A stretch of DNA of 64,000 bases from Entophlyctis helioformis. Taxonomy: Eukaryota > Chytridiomycota > Chytridiomycetes > Chytridiales > Chytriomycetaceae. The notes beneath the pieces are model-generated. The model searched no databases and was not told the DNA's origin. It saw nothing but the letters and a program-made list of their open reading frames with translations. Made by a program: the position numbers and the translations under genes. Each line of letters starts with the position of its first letter. Within the stretch, counting starts at the first letter, position 1. Shown here one piece after another: positions 27,566 through 42,003 of this stretch. Location: positions 62,001 to 126,000 of the forward strand of contig JAHLKH010000035.1 of the NCBI GenBank assembly GCA_025526915.1, given 5' to 3'.

Positions 27566-29561
27566 TCAAAAAGCCCTCATGCACACATACACGTTACGCA
27601 GGACAACCAGCCCCGCACGCCTCCGCACGCCTCCACACGCCTCAGGGCTTTCTGTAAACTTCCATCGCCCCTCTGCCAACCCCTTGGTCGTGTCCACGAG
27701 CAGAATCTCTCGCCGCGACGACACATAGACCGTCTTGTCGAGCACCTGCTGCTTCATCTTGGTGACCGACTCGGGCTCGATGGGCTGCTCCAGGAGCTCC
27801 GAGAGCGCCTCGACGGCCATCTCGAGGTCCGACTGGTTGTCTTCAAACAGCTGCGTGGCGTTGTTGCGCTCGAGGTAGTACGCAAACGAGTACGTCCACT
27901 TGAGCGTCATGCGCGAGAGGAGGAGCACCTCGACCGCCTTGCGCAGGAACTGCACCTCGATCCACGAGAGCTCCGACGACTGCTGCATGTCGTCCATCTT
28001 GCGCTCCGTCTTTTCGTACAGCTCCTTGTCGAGCTTGGCCGACTGCTCGTGGTTGGCGTAGCGGTTATAGTACTGTTTGCCGTGCATGCGTCGGCGAGGG
28101 GGAGATGCCATTATGCCAACACGTGTCAGTCAGAAGCAGGCGTGTGCACAAGCCAACACGGCCAAGCAGGATCCAGCAGCACAACGTACATGGAGGTATC
28201 GCTCGAGTGCTGCGCGTGACTTGGCTTGTCCGTCGCGTGCGTCCACACTCGACTTTTCGTCAAACCGGTTGCACGAGTACCACGACGTGCCATGGTCGGA
28301 CCAAGGCCCCATGCACACCCAGCAGAACTAGGCCAGCCGATCAAATGCCATCAGAGTAGCCGTGTCAGAAGTGATGAAAGAAGACCAACGGCTGATCGGC
28401 ATACACAGCCATGCCATGCTATGCCACACCAAACTATGCAACAGTCCAGCGACGAGCGCAAGACCTCACCTCGTACTTGCACTTGCGGCACGTCATGTGG
28501 TTGCAGCCGCCATTCTTTTCTATCGTCGAGTTGCACTTTGAGCACTCCTTGGTGTTGGCCGAGATCCAGTTGGCCGTCTCCGAGTCGTCTTCGCACTTTT
28601 TGAGCCAGAGCTTGACCAGCGAGCAGATGCACGGCTGGTGGTTGGGCAGCCCGCATCCAAAGCAGAACACGTGGCCGCACTTGCAGGTGACGGTGGGCAC
28701 AATCTCCTTGAGCTGCTGCTGGCGCACTTTGCACTCGACGGCGTACTCGCAGTTGGGTGCGGGACACCAGCGGATAAACTGGCTGTCGTCGACATAGGTG
28801 CGCATGAGGAGATCGCCATACCTAGGACAGACGGACGGACGGCGGACGGATAAGACATGTGAGTTGCAGCACTCGGGTTAGATGCTGGCGATCGCAGCCA
28901 CCCGACAGACACGGGATGGCAGCATGCAAGACCGGACGCACTTTTTATAGGTCGCAGGCGACACGGACATCTCGACCGTCTTCTCGTCGACAATGATCTG
29001 GCAGCCCGACGCCGGGCAGCGGATATGGCGCGACTCGCCCTCCTCGGTGATCTTCTGCGCCAGGTACATGGAGTAGCAGTCGAGGCAGAAGCGGTGGTGG
29101 CACGACAGGGCCAGGGTGGGCAGGCCCGGCGCGTCGTTGCAGCAAATGTCGCACACGAAGCCGTCGACGGGCACGGCGCGCGGCCGCTTGGAGGCATCGT
29201 CCATGACGACGCCGGCGGCCAGCAGCACGGCGTCCGAGTCGTCCATGTACGACTCGATGAGCCGCTCCTTGTTCCAGCGGAAGTGGCGCATGAGGGTCGC
29301 GGCGGCGGGCTCGCTGCAGCCGAGGATGGCGGCCACCTGCGCGACCTCGGTGCGCTGGAAGGCCAGGATGTCGTCGGGCGAGTGGACGGTGAAGTCGACC
29401 TCGTACGGCTTGCGCAGCTCGCGGTCGGACACGACGGGCAGGAAGTTGGCGTCGGCGTCGTCCTCGTCGGCGTCGTCCTGCTCGAACTCGTCGTCGTCGT
29501 CAAAGGCGTCCGAGTCCTGCATGTCGATGTCGTCGTCGTAGTCGGTGGACTGGAGGGACAT
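27566..29561 (-). CDS. ARI1: Ariadne-type RBR E3 ubiquitin ligase (ARIH1/ARI1-like)
   Basis: An acidic N-terminus ([15 protein letters not shown]) leads into the UBA-like region and RING1 (CDICCNDA... [14 protein letters not shown]). The IBR ([23 protein letters not shown]) and RING2 ([19 protein letters not shown] then [13 protein letters not shown]) follow, and the C-terminal Ariadne domain has [21 protein letters not shown]2 contains the catalytic Cys of the GGCNHM motif. Exon joins are readable: 29561 to 28944, 28821 to 28470, then exons starting at FCWVC and at [13 protein letters not shown] ligases take ubiquitin from an E2 onto that Cys before transfer to substrate; Ariadne members cooperate with neddylated cullin-RING ligases. 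All zinc ligands look intact. The gene is divergent from the C5orf34-like gene by about 210 bases. Confidence 0.9.
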
Positions 29562-29772
29562 TGCTGGTGGTAGTCGAAGGTGGTTGACGGTGGTAGTTGG
29601 TGGTAGTTGGTGGTAGTTATCGGCGGTGGTTGTTGGCTGTCGTCGTAGCCGCTGCTCATACGAGTGAGTCAGCCACGGCGCAGCAGACGGCACCACGTCG
29701 CAGGCGTCATCCCACCTGTCTTGCCACACTCGGCCCTTGCGCTGTTAGTGTTCGATTGCGAAAGACTGTGAG

Positions 29773-31874
29773 ATGACGGCCGCCAAGACATCGCCGTCGC
29801 TGGCGTGGCATCGTATGACGCTGTTTGCCGACGGCGCCGTCGAGGGCCGCTTCCACGTGGCCGCACACACAGACGCACACACAGACGCATCGACGGACGC
29901 CTGGGCAGACGCCTGGGCAGACGCTGCGCCAGACTGCGGCTATGCGCATCTGTCGCCCGCCGGCCTGGTGCTCGTCATCGAGCCCAGCCTACTGTCGCTG
30001 GGCATGCACGGCGGCCACTCGCCCGACAGCACCGACAGCACCGACGGCCATGGCGGCAGTGCAGTACCAGTACCAGCAGCACCAGCACCAGCAGCACCAG
30101 CACCAGCAGCAACACCGCCCATCGACACGCCGCCCCTGCGCATGCTCGCATCGGCCGTGCCCAGCCGGTGGCGTCCTGTGGCCCGCGAGCTCGTGCGCTT
30201 CAGAAACAGGTTCGTGTCGGACGCGGCGGCCCACGTCCCGCTGGATCTGCTCGACCGCGACGAGCAGGGCCGGCTTCTCAAGGTGCGCTTCTGTGCACAC
30301 ACGCCGGTGCAGACACGCCAGTGCAGACACGCCAGTACAGATAGCGCAGCTGACTGCCATGGCTCCGACAGACTTCGTCGCCGATCGAAATGTGCCGATG
30401 GCCAACCAGCCTGTCCGACTCGAGCAGGCAGCGGCGTGTCGTCGAGTCGGTGGACGGGATCGTGCGGCTGCAGGTCGATGCCCACATGCAGACGTTTGTC
30501 GTGCGGTATCCGGCGCTCGTGGACACGCCTCCCTTGGACGCCGATCAGCAGCATCCATCGTCACTCACACGGCGTCGGCAGCCGCTCTTCACATACACGC
30601 AGATGGAGCAGTCGCATCCCGTGCGGCACCCTCCGCTCTGGTGTCGTCCTGCCCTCGCGCTTCTCGGCTTGTGCGACCCGATGCCGGCTGCGGCACACGC
30701 TGTCCAGCTGCCGTACACGGCGGTCTGGATCCCGCAAACACAGCCGGCCTTGTCGCATCCGTCCAACGCGGCATTCAACCCCTCCCATGCGGCCCATGCG
30801 GATCCGTCGTGTCCCAAACCCGTGTCTGTGGTCGCCACGCGGAGCGGCGTGTTCCGCGTGCTGCGACACCATCCGACCGCTGCCATGGAGGTCCAGGTGC
30901 TCCTCCACGCCGACCCGTCCGTGTGTCTGTGCACCAACGACGAGTTTACGTTCATCTCGCTCCACACTGCCCCGACGGCGTCTGCCGCAACCGTTGCTGA
31001 GCATGACGACGCGGCTGGAGAGGTCAAGACGACCATGACGCGGGCGAGACCATGGTGTACAAAATGTTTGATCCACCGCCCGTTGCGCACCATCCGCAGT
31101 CGGGAGCAGTCCTCCCGCTGCACGCCGTCATCCGCGAGTGCCTAGACATTTACTACAACACCACAAAGTGTGAAACGGCGTTGTGGACGCCCAAGTCGCG
31201 TGCGATCGCGGACCAACATCCGCTGGCCGACGCGGGCACGGTCGTCGAGACGGTCGAGGTGCCTGGACTCGGGCATTTCACAGCCTTTGGCGACGGTCGA
31301 GTGCGCGTGGCGTTTGACGACCGCGTGGTGCTTGAGCTGGATGCGAAAGCGAGTGGGTTCACCAGCTCGACGCCGCGCCAGGGACTATGTACAGTCATTG
31401 ACCGCTATGGCGATGAGGTGGTGGTGCGCGCTGAGCGGCCCGTCGGCTTTGTAAAGTAGGTGGCCATGATGCCGTGTGGTGCGAGCCGACTGGCGCTGAC
31501 ATGATGGCTCGTGTGTGTGTGAATGCAGGCACGTTAAAGCGGCAGTCGAGTTTGCGCAATGGGCATATGCGGATATGGCGCACCGTGCACGCATGCGCGA
31601 GTCGCGTCGAAGGATGGAGGAGCTGACCTCGCGCACGGCACTGCACTCGCGCGCGTTCCTTCAGTCGGCTGTCGCATCAAGCCTGCCGCACCACCGGTCG
31701 GCACACACTGGACAGGCACGGCTGTCCAACGACGCCATCGCGGCTGCACGGCAGCGCAACAAGCAGTTTCTGTCCAATATGCCAGACAGTGACGGGACTG
31801 CAACGGCTCGTTCATTGGCAGGGGGGCTGGCCCCTTCAAATCCCCGCAGTCACATAAACGGACGCGTGTCTTGA
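29773..31874 (+). CDS. C5orf34-like protein (DUF4524/DUF4520 family)
   Basis: The start MTAAKTSPSLAWHR leads to MTLFADGAVEGRF and YAHLSPAGLVLVIEP, resembling the N-terminal LFADDSVEV... LSPCG strand pattern of animal C5orf34. Exon 2 begins after a GT-AG intron with EMCRWPTSLSD and VVESVDGIVRLQVDAHMQTF (family: WPSL... GIVKI... DGHAYL). The C-terminal domain has VPGLGHFTAFGDGRVRVAFD, matching the family pattern GRFLAYSDDKVHAIF, then HVKAAVEFAQWA after a final short intron (31459-31528). A one-base frame change near 31035 has no intron explanation. The function of this family is poorly known. The stop codon is only 29 bases from that of the convergent cyclophilin gene. Confidence 0.6.
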
Positions 31875-31903
31875 ACCAGTCGCCTGTTGCTCGATGGGCT
31901 GCA

Positions 31904-33609
31904 TCATCTTGGCGTTGAGTAGCGCTGGTCAGGACAGAAGGAGAGATGGAGAGAGCATGTTAGTTCAGTTCAAGCGGGCAAGTCAGACAGATGGACCAAA
32001 GGCAGAAACCACTCACCAGCGTGCCACGGCCTTTGACAATGCGACCGCTGGCATCCGTCTGCGGGCGAACGGGCTCAGCACCCAGCCGTGACCACACATT
32101 GCCCCTTTGCGCATCGCCACTGGGAGCAGCCCGATCTCTGCTTCTCTCCCTGCTTCTCTCCCTGCCTCTGTCCCTGCTGCCGTCCCTTCCTCTGTCCCTT
32201 CCTCTGTCCCTGCTGCGGTCTCCATACCCGTAATCCAGCCGGTCTCGCTGGGCTTCCCGGCGTCGTCTCTCCTGCATAATCTGCTCACGAGTCTTGCGCA
32301 CAACACCACCGCGGTCCAGCCAGGTGCTCTTGGGCTCAACGAGGTCAGCAGGCAACGGCACGCCGGGATCTTCAACCTCTGCGACTGCTGCTGCTGCTGC
32401 TGTCGTTGTTGATCGTGTGGATGCTCTGGACGTCTTGGACTGCTTGCGTTTGCGGCGGTCGGCTCCCGAGTCAGACGAAGACGAAGACGAAGAAGAAGAC
32501 GAGGAAGAGGACGACAATGACGAGGAAGACGACGAGGAAGAAGAGGATGACGATGACGATGAGCTGCGTCTGCTGCGCTTTCGGCTTGACCGCGACACGC
32601 GCTTGACCATCTTCTTGCGTTTTCCAGAGCTGCGACGTCTGCTCTTTGAACGCGACGCCTCGGAATCGCTCTCGCTTCCCGAACTGCTCGTGCTCCGACT
32701 GTCGCTTCCGCTACTGCTACTGCTACTACTACTGCTGCTGGATGACGACGGGCTCGGCGATCTGCGGCTCTTTTTCCTCGACGACACTGTCCGCTTGCCA
32801 GCTTGCTTATTAGGGGCAGCAGCAGCCAGCAGCGGCAGCGGCAACCGGACGAGACGGCGACGGCGGACGACCGACGACGCGCTCCAGCTCGCCGCAGTTT
32901 GCAATCACCACGGCGTCGTGCGGCTGGTCCAGCTTGTTCGTCGGCAGGTTCTCGATGGTGCGGTACAGGTCCATGCCGGCGACGAGCCGGCCAAACACAC
33001 ATGCTTGCCGTCCAGATGCGGCACTGGTTTGGCGGTCACAAAGAACTGCGAGCCGTTGGTGTTGGGCCCGCTGTTGGCCATGGACAGGAGACCCTCGGCG
33101 TTGTGCGGGATGGACAGATCCTCGTCGGCGAACTTGCCGCCGTAGATGGACTCGCCGCCCTTGCCGTCGCCGCGAGTGAAGTCGCCGCCCTGGACCATAA
33201 AGTCCTTGATGATGCGGTGGAAGCGGCTGCCGCGGTACCACAGGAGCGCGCCAGACGAGCTGCGGCCGCGCTCGCCCGTGCAGAGTGCGCTGTGTGGAGG
33301 CGCAAGCCCGTGCGTGTGGTGTGTGTGTGTGTGTGTGGTGAGTAGGTGAGTGCCAGCAGGTTGGCAGCGACATGCAGCAGAGCGACTCACCGAAAGTTCT
33401 CTGCGGTCTTGGGCACTCTGTCGGCAAACAGCTCAAAGACCAGGCGGCCGGCTGGCGTGTGTGTACGGCGTGTGCGCGTGGGCAGCAGGCACGGTCAGCA
33501 CCAGTAGGCGCCAGTAGGAAGGCATGCGCCAGTAGGCAGGCAGCGTGCACGCACCTTTGTCGCCGCCAATGGTCACGTCTAGGAAGCACCGCGGGTTTCC
33601 TTGGACCAT
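31904..33609 (-). CDS. SR-rich nuclear cyclophilin (PPIG/SRcyp-like peptidyl-prolyl isomerase)
   Basis: [18 protein letters not shown] opens a cyclophilin domain with [29 protein letters not shown] and [16 protein letters not shown]. It is followed by long Ser/Arg/Lys-rich tracts with polyserine and a terminal RDRG/RERS region. The last exon, after a GTGAGT intron, ends GRGTLRYSTPR, typical of SR-cyclophilin tails (GRGxxRY). Active-site Arg, Phe and Gln of [12 protein letters not shown] are present. Such proteins are spliceosome-associated proline isomerases. Two single-base frame changes interrupt the model, one in the [12 protein letters not shown] region (near 33005) and one between the cyclophilin and SR parts (near 32830). 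Its start codon lies 23 bases from the VMA21 start on the other strand. Confidence 0.85.
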
Positions 33610-33632
33610 TTGCCGTGAATCTCGCAACGTTG

Positions 33633-34372
33633 ATGACGATGGAGACGGAAAGTCGCAGAGAGACAGAGGCGCCAGTGGCAGAGGCACCAGAGACAGAGGC
33701 CGGCGCAGTGCGGCAGCGCAAGGCAGCCAGAGGCGACAAGACGGACAAGGGCAGCGCACGGGTGCGGTCGCGAGGTACCAGCAGCAAGGGGCAGGCAGGC
33801 AGCATTGCAGGGCTCAACATCAGCAGGTGCGTGCCGGTGGCAGGCAGGCATTGGTGGCATTGGTGGCACTGGTGGCATAGGTGGATGGCATGGAAGTGCC
33901 TTGCTCACACGCAGCCCTGCGACCATGCGACCATACAACCCTACGACCATACGACGACACGCACGACACGCACGACTCGGCACGCACGACTCGACAGAGC
34001 GGCCGTGTTCAACGTCATCTTCTTCTCGGCGCTCGTCATCACGGTGCCGCTGATTGTGTTCTACCTGTGCCTCAACCTGTGGTTCAACGGTGTGTCTGTG
34101 TATCTGTCTATTGTGTGTCTACGTATCAGTTGTCTACGTATCTGTTGTCTGCGTATCTGCATATCTTCGTATCAGAACATCGACGGACTCACCGATCGGT
34201 GCACGCACGCGCCGCCACAGGAAACCCGACGTACGCAGGCATCCTGGCAGCGCTGTCGGCCAACGTGGTCGCCATTGTGTTTGTCATTGTGGCCTTTGCC
34301 GAGGAGGACGGCGAGCCGTCTTCGTCTGCGTCTGCATCTGCGTCTGCTTCTGCCCCCTCGCGTCAAATCCGA
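33633..34372 (+). CDS. VMA21: VMA21-like V-ATPase assembly factor
   Basis: A charged N-terminus (MTMETESRRETEAPVAEA) precedes two membrane helices, NVIFFSALVITVPLIVFYLC and then TYAGILAALSANVVAIVFVI followed by VAFAEEDGE, which is the VMA21 layout. At least two GT-AG introns are present; the first joins GLNIS to AAVFNVIFF. VMA21 is an ER chaperone for assembly of the V0 sector of the vacuolar H+-ATPase. The usual stop and C-terminal ER-retrieval motif are not seen: the frame continues through a Ser/Ala run straight into the SPC2 start Met. A one-base change in the TCTGCG run would instead end the protein at a TGA overlapping that ATG. The end given here is therefore the last codon before SPC2. 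Confidence 0.7.
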
Positions 34373-35491
34373 ATGAATACGTCGAGTGGTGCAACAAAGC
34401 GGCCTGCTGCTGCTGCCAAGACCGGTGCTGCCGGTGCTGCTGCCAAGGCCGGTGCTGCTGCCAAGGCCGGCACGTCGCTCGCCGCCCACAAGCCAGACGC
34501 CTCGCTCTTTCTGAAGCACAGAGGCAAGTGTGTCAGTCTCCAGCTGCTGCGTCTCTCGCACTGCGTCTGACGCTCGCCCGCTCTCTCGCCGCTCGCTTGG
34601 ACGGCGCCTGCACAGCGGACGACTCGCCCGTCGTGGTCAACAGGGCCGTGGCCAACGAGCTCAGGCACGCTGCCGACGACGCCATCAAGCAGGTGCGTCC
34701 GTGTCTGCCGTGTCTGCATCTGTGTCTGCCACCACCACCACAACGACCACATACGCACATCCGTTCTCACCAGGCGTCTCGCATCGCCCCTCCCCCGCCC
34801 AGATCCTCACCGACGACTTCAAGTTTGTCGAGAGCCACTCGATTGTCGACACCCAGCTGGGCCTGGGCTACCTGAGCGCCTTGCTCTCGGTCGGCGGCGC
34901 CGTCTACAGCTACCTGATTCCCTTTCACGAGTCCAAGACGGTGCTCGTCACCTGCCTGCTCACGTCAGTGCCGTGCCGTGCTGGATCTGCATCTGGATCC
35001 CACTGGCGTGTCGTGCCTGTCCACATGTGTGTGCCTGTCTGTCTGCGTATGACTGACGTGGGGCTCGACGCACAGGTACATGGCCGTGAGCGCGGTGCTC
35101 ATGGCATACAACTGGCTGGTTCGCAGCGACATCATGTTTGTCGGATCGCGTCGCGACCCTTCCGGTCTTGTACGTCGCTCGCTCGCATGTCCATCCGCCT
35201 CCTCCCGTCCCGCTTCGTGCCGTCTAACCACACGACTAGGACCCCGAGGTGCACCTGGTCATCCGCCACGGCTTCGACCGGTACTCGCACATGTACCCGC
35301 TGCGCTTCCAGCTGTCCAAGGGCAGACTCCCGCGCCAGTCGTCATCCAGCAGCAGCAGCCCGGCAACGACAGAGATCAAGCTCAACAAGTCGTTTGGCGA
35401 CTGGTTCGACGTGGACGGTCAGCTGGTTGCCGAACGTCTGTACGCCGACGTCGTGGACGCCATTGCCAGCGATCGTCTGCATGTGGAGTAA
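34373..35491 (+). CDS. SPC2: Signal peptidase complex subunit 2 (SPC2/SPCS2)
   Basis: MNTSSGATKRP opens a Lys/Ala-rich leader ending LFLKHR. A GC-AG intron joins it to DDSPVVVNRAVANELRHA. Later exons give FKFVESHSIVDTQLGLGYLS, IPFHESKTVLVTCLL, YMAVSAVLMAYNWL and MFVGSRRDPSG, matching SPCS2 (FGLIDGRL... HPFPESKPVL... HRKDPTG). The two membrane helices lie where expected, and the cytosolic tail ends SDRLHVE. SPC2 is a non-catalytic subunit that links signal peptidase to the Sec61 translocon. The preceding VMA21 reading frame enters it without a stop. It converges on CDK1. Confidence 0.85.
34524..34615 (+). other. GC-AG intron in SPC2
   Basis: Donor GCAAGT after CACAGAG and acceptor CACAG before CGGACGACTC. 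The join restores phase (AGA, then G with CG) and gives the expected SPC2 protein. No GT donor fits this position. Confidence 0.65.
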
Positions 35492-35722
35492 ACCACACCC
35501 TCCCGTGTGAATGGTATCTTCTTCCCATGCCATACACGATCCGTTGGTCGGTCCAGAGAGTCCGGCACATTCAGAAACGGTGCGTGTATTCAAGACAGAC
35601 AGGGCAGAGCGCAGTCGATGTGGATGGACGGGGTCGAGAGACGACGCGGGGCAGAAAGACACAGGAGAAGAAAGAGAGACATGGAAGTGGGCAGGTTGGC
35701 TGGCTGAGACGGAACAGCAGGC

Positions 35723-37225
<1,503 letters not shown>

Positions 37226-37449
37226 CCTCGCAGGTGTTGGTTGTGGTTGTGGTGGTGGTAGTTGTGGTGGTAGCTGTTGGTAGTAGCCGCTGGCAGGCGT
37301 ATCTGGACAAGAGCGAGCGAGTGTCCGCTCAAGTGTCCATGCACAGCCAGTCACGTGACCGCACGGTTTTCTTTTCTGGGCGACGGCGGCGACGGCAGCA
37401 CCGTCTGCGCACGCACACACCCGCACAGACCGCCCGCCCGCCCGCCGCC

Positions 37450-39669
37450 ATGTCCAAGAAGAACAAGAAGCAGACCATGTCGCTCGGCGACTTTCTCGCC
37501 AACGACGGTGCGTCTGCTTGTCTCGGCTGCTTGTCTACTACTCGGTCTGCTTGTCTGTTGGTGCTGACCGCTCTGGCTTGAACCGACGCTTGAACCGACG
37601 CTGGAACCGACGCTTGAACTGACGGCGCTGCCCTGTGTGCGACTGCCTGCAACTGCAACTGCGCCTCTGCGGATGCACTCTCACCTGCGGACACTCGCCT
37701 GCGCACACTCGCCTGCCTCGGCACCACCTGCAGAGTTTGGCAGCACCAGCTCGTGGGCCGACGACGCCGATCTTCCAACGGCCCGTGAGTGTTGCTGCTT
37801 GTCTGACTGGCTGCCTGCCTGCCTGCCTGCCTGGCTGCCTGGCTCGCTCGCTCGCTGCATCTGCCGCTGACTCACCCGTGCCTGCCTGCCCGCCTGCCCG
37901 CCTGCCCCGCAACAGCCGCTGCGGTCATCTCCGGCCAGACTGGCCACAGCGATGGCTGTAAGTGCCTCTTGGTGCACACTCGGCTCATACCCCCCAACGC
38001 CGCACTCACACCGCATGCTTGATGGCTGCACTTTGGTTTGCCAGACGCCCGCAGAGACTACGGCGGTAAGACCCACTCTCGATGCTTGCAGCAGCACCTG
38101 TCCTGCTGGCCGTTGCCCGCCGTTGCCCGCTCACAATGACGCTGGACAGATCGCTCCGAGATGCGCGGTGGCGACAACCGTGCCAACGTCCCCCTGCCGA
38201 CCCGTGCCCCGTTCACGGCCTACCTCGGTGGCCTGAGCTTCGACGCTTCCGAAAAGGACATTCAGTTCTTCTTTGGCGATCTCCAGGTGCGTGGCTCTCT
38301 CTCTCGTCTCGCTCGCTCGCTGCCTGCTGGAGCTGCGCGACTGACTCGTGGATTTGGTTGGAATGCACAGATCAAGAGCATCCGCCTGCCGCCTTCCCAG
38401 GACGGTGATGGCAAGATCCGTGGCTTCGGCTACGTCGAGTTTGACGACCTGGAGAGTCTTGTCGAGGCTCTCAAGCTCGACGGCCAGTCCATGCTCAACC
38501 GTCGCGTCCGCATCAATGTGGCCGAGGAGGGTGAGTGGTGTCTGGCCCCCTATCCCACAAAGTGCTGCTGCATGTGGCAGCCTGGCAGCAGAGGGCTGAC
38601 CCCCGTGTGTGGGTTATTTGGTTACAGGCCAGTCTCGCTCTGGTGCGTCGGATGACGCCAAGTTTACCTCCAACTGGCGCACGGCTGCCCGCGCAACTCC
38701 CTCTGCCCCCGAGAGCGACCGCGGCTTTGGCGCTCCTCGTGGCTACGGCGGTGACCGTGGCTACGGCGGCGACCGTGGCGACCGTGGTGGCTTTGGTGGC
38801 GGCTTTGGCGGCGACCGCGGCTTTGGTGCACCTCGCGAGTTCAGAAGACGCGAGGAGGCTGGTACGTGTTGAAGGGGTCTTACGTGTGCACCACACCGCC
38901 TGCAGACTGACGCGATTGCATGGACTTGAACAGCCCCTGCTGTCCGCACCAAGCTCGCCCTTGCTCCCCGCACGGCCCCTGTCGAGGCTGTCGACTCGGC
39001 TGCCTCTGACGCTGGTTCGGACGTGTCGGCCAAGAAGCCCTCGTCCAACCCCTTTGGTGCTGCCCGTGCCCGTGACGAGGACGCCATCCAGCGCGCTGTC
39101 GAGGAGCGTCGCAAGGAGCGCGAGGCTGAGCTGGCTGCCGAGCGCGAGGCCGAGCGCGTCCATAAGGAGGAGGAGCGCAAGCGCAAGGCCGACGAGGCTG
39201 CTGCCAAGCGCAAGGAGGCTGAGGAGGCAGAAGCCAAGAAGTGGGCCGACCTTGCTGCACGCCGCGAGGCTGCCAAGGCTGCTGCGGCTGCCGCCGCCGC
39301 TGCTCCCGTCGCACCGGCACCTGCACCAGCGGCTGCTGCCCCCAAGAAGGCCGACAAGGCCGACAAGGTCCAGGCTGCCCCTGCTGCCGATCTCCCCACA
39401 AACTGGCGTCGTCGTGGCGATGCACCTGCTGCTGCTGCCGGCACGGCTGCCCCCGCGGCACGCGCTCCCTCTGCCTTTGACCGCAAGCGCGGCCCCGCAG
39501 CCGGCGGCAACACTGCTGGCAACCAGACTGCTGCCAAGAGCGCGGACAAGCCTGCCGGAAGACGGCCCGAGAGCGCCAAGACGGCTGCCGGTGCTCCTGC
39601 TCTGCCGCTGCTCCTGCCGCTGACAAGGCCAAGAATGTGTTTGATGTCCTGGGCGACCAGGACGAGTAA
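37450..39669 (+). CDS. TIF3: Translation initiation factor eIF4B (Tif3)
   Basis: [20 protein letters not shown] matches the eIF4B N-terminal motif (KKxKKxKTxSLTDFL). After several introns comes the [29 protein letters not shown], then [20 protein letters not shown] and [15 protein letters not shown] Gly/Arg/Asp-rich DRYG-like tract ([18 protein letters not shown]), a long charged helix ([18 protein letters not shown]) and an Ala/Pro-rich C-terminus follow. A one-base change near 39600 is needed to reach the natural-looking tail [12 protein letters not shown] before the TAA. eIF4B stimulates the eIF4A helicase and 40S recruitment during scanning. Confidence 0.9.
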
Positions 39670-39900
39670 ATGCCTGGATAGAGACGGGGTTGGCGACTCG
39701 CAAGGTGCGATGATGGCCGTGTGTTGATGACGGATGTAGCTCGTGGTGCTGGTGGTATTGGTGGTGGTAGTGGAATGAATGCATCAAGCAAACAGGCAGC
39801 CTGCGTGGTGTTGGAGCGCGACGCCGCACGCCGTTTTTACAGAGCCTGGAGTGATCCACGGGCTTGAACGGCAGCATCGGCAGATCTGGCCGTGCAGTGA

Positions 39901-41860
<1,960 letters not shown>

Positions 41861-42003
41861 CTGCAACGTTTCGCGTTGTGCCGCGTTGTGCCGCCGTATC
41901 GTCGTACTTGACCAATACAACCCACATCCATCATGAAACTTTTATTGCCATGCATCGGCCGGATGTGTCCTGCCGGCCCACCCGCACCTCCCTCGTCGGC
42001 GTC

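Noticed and set aside
30278..30560. Direct repeats CGCCAGTGCAGACACGCCAG as a possible CRISPR-like array
   Set aside because: Only two or three short imperfect copies inside an intron, in a eukaryotic genome.
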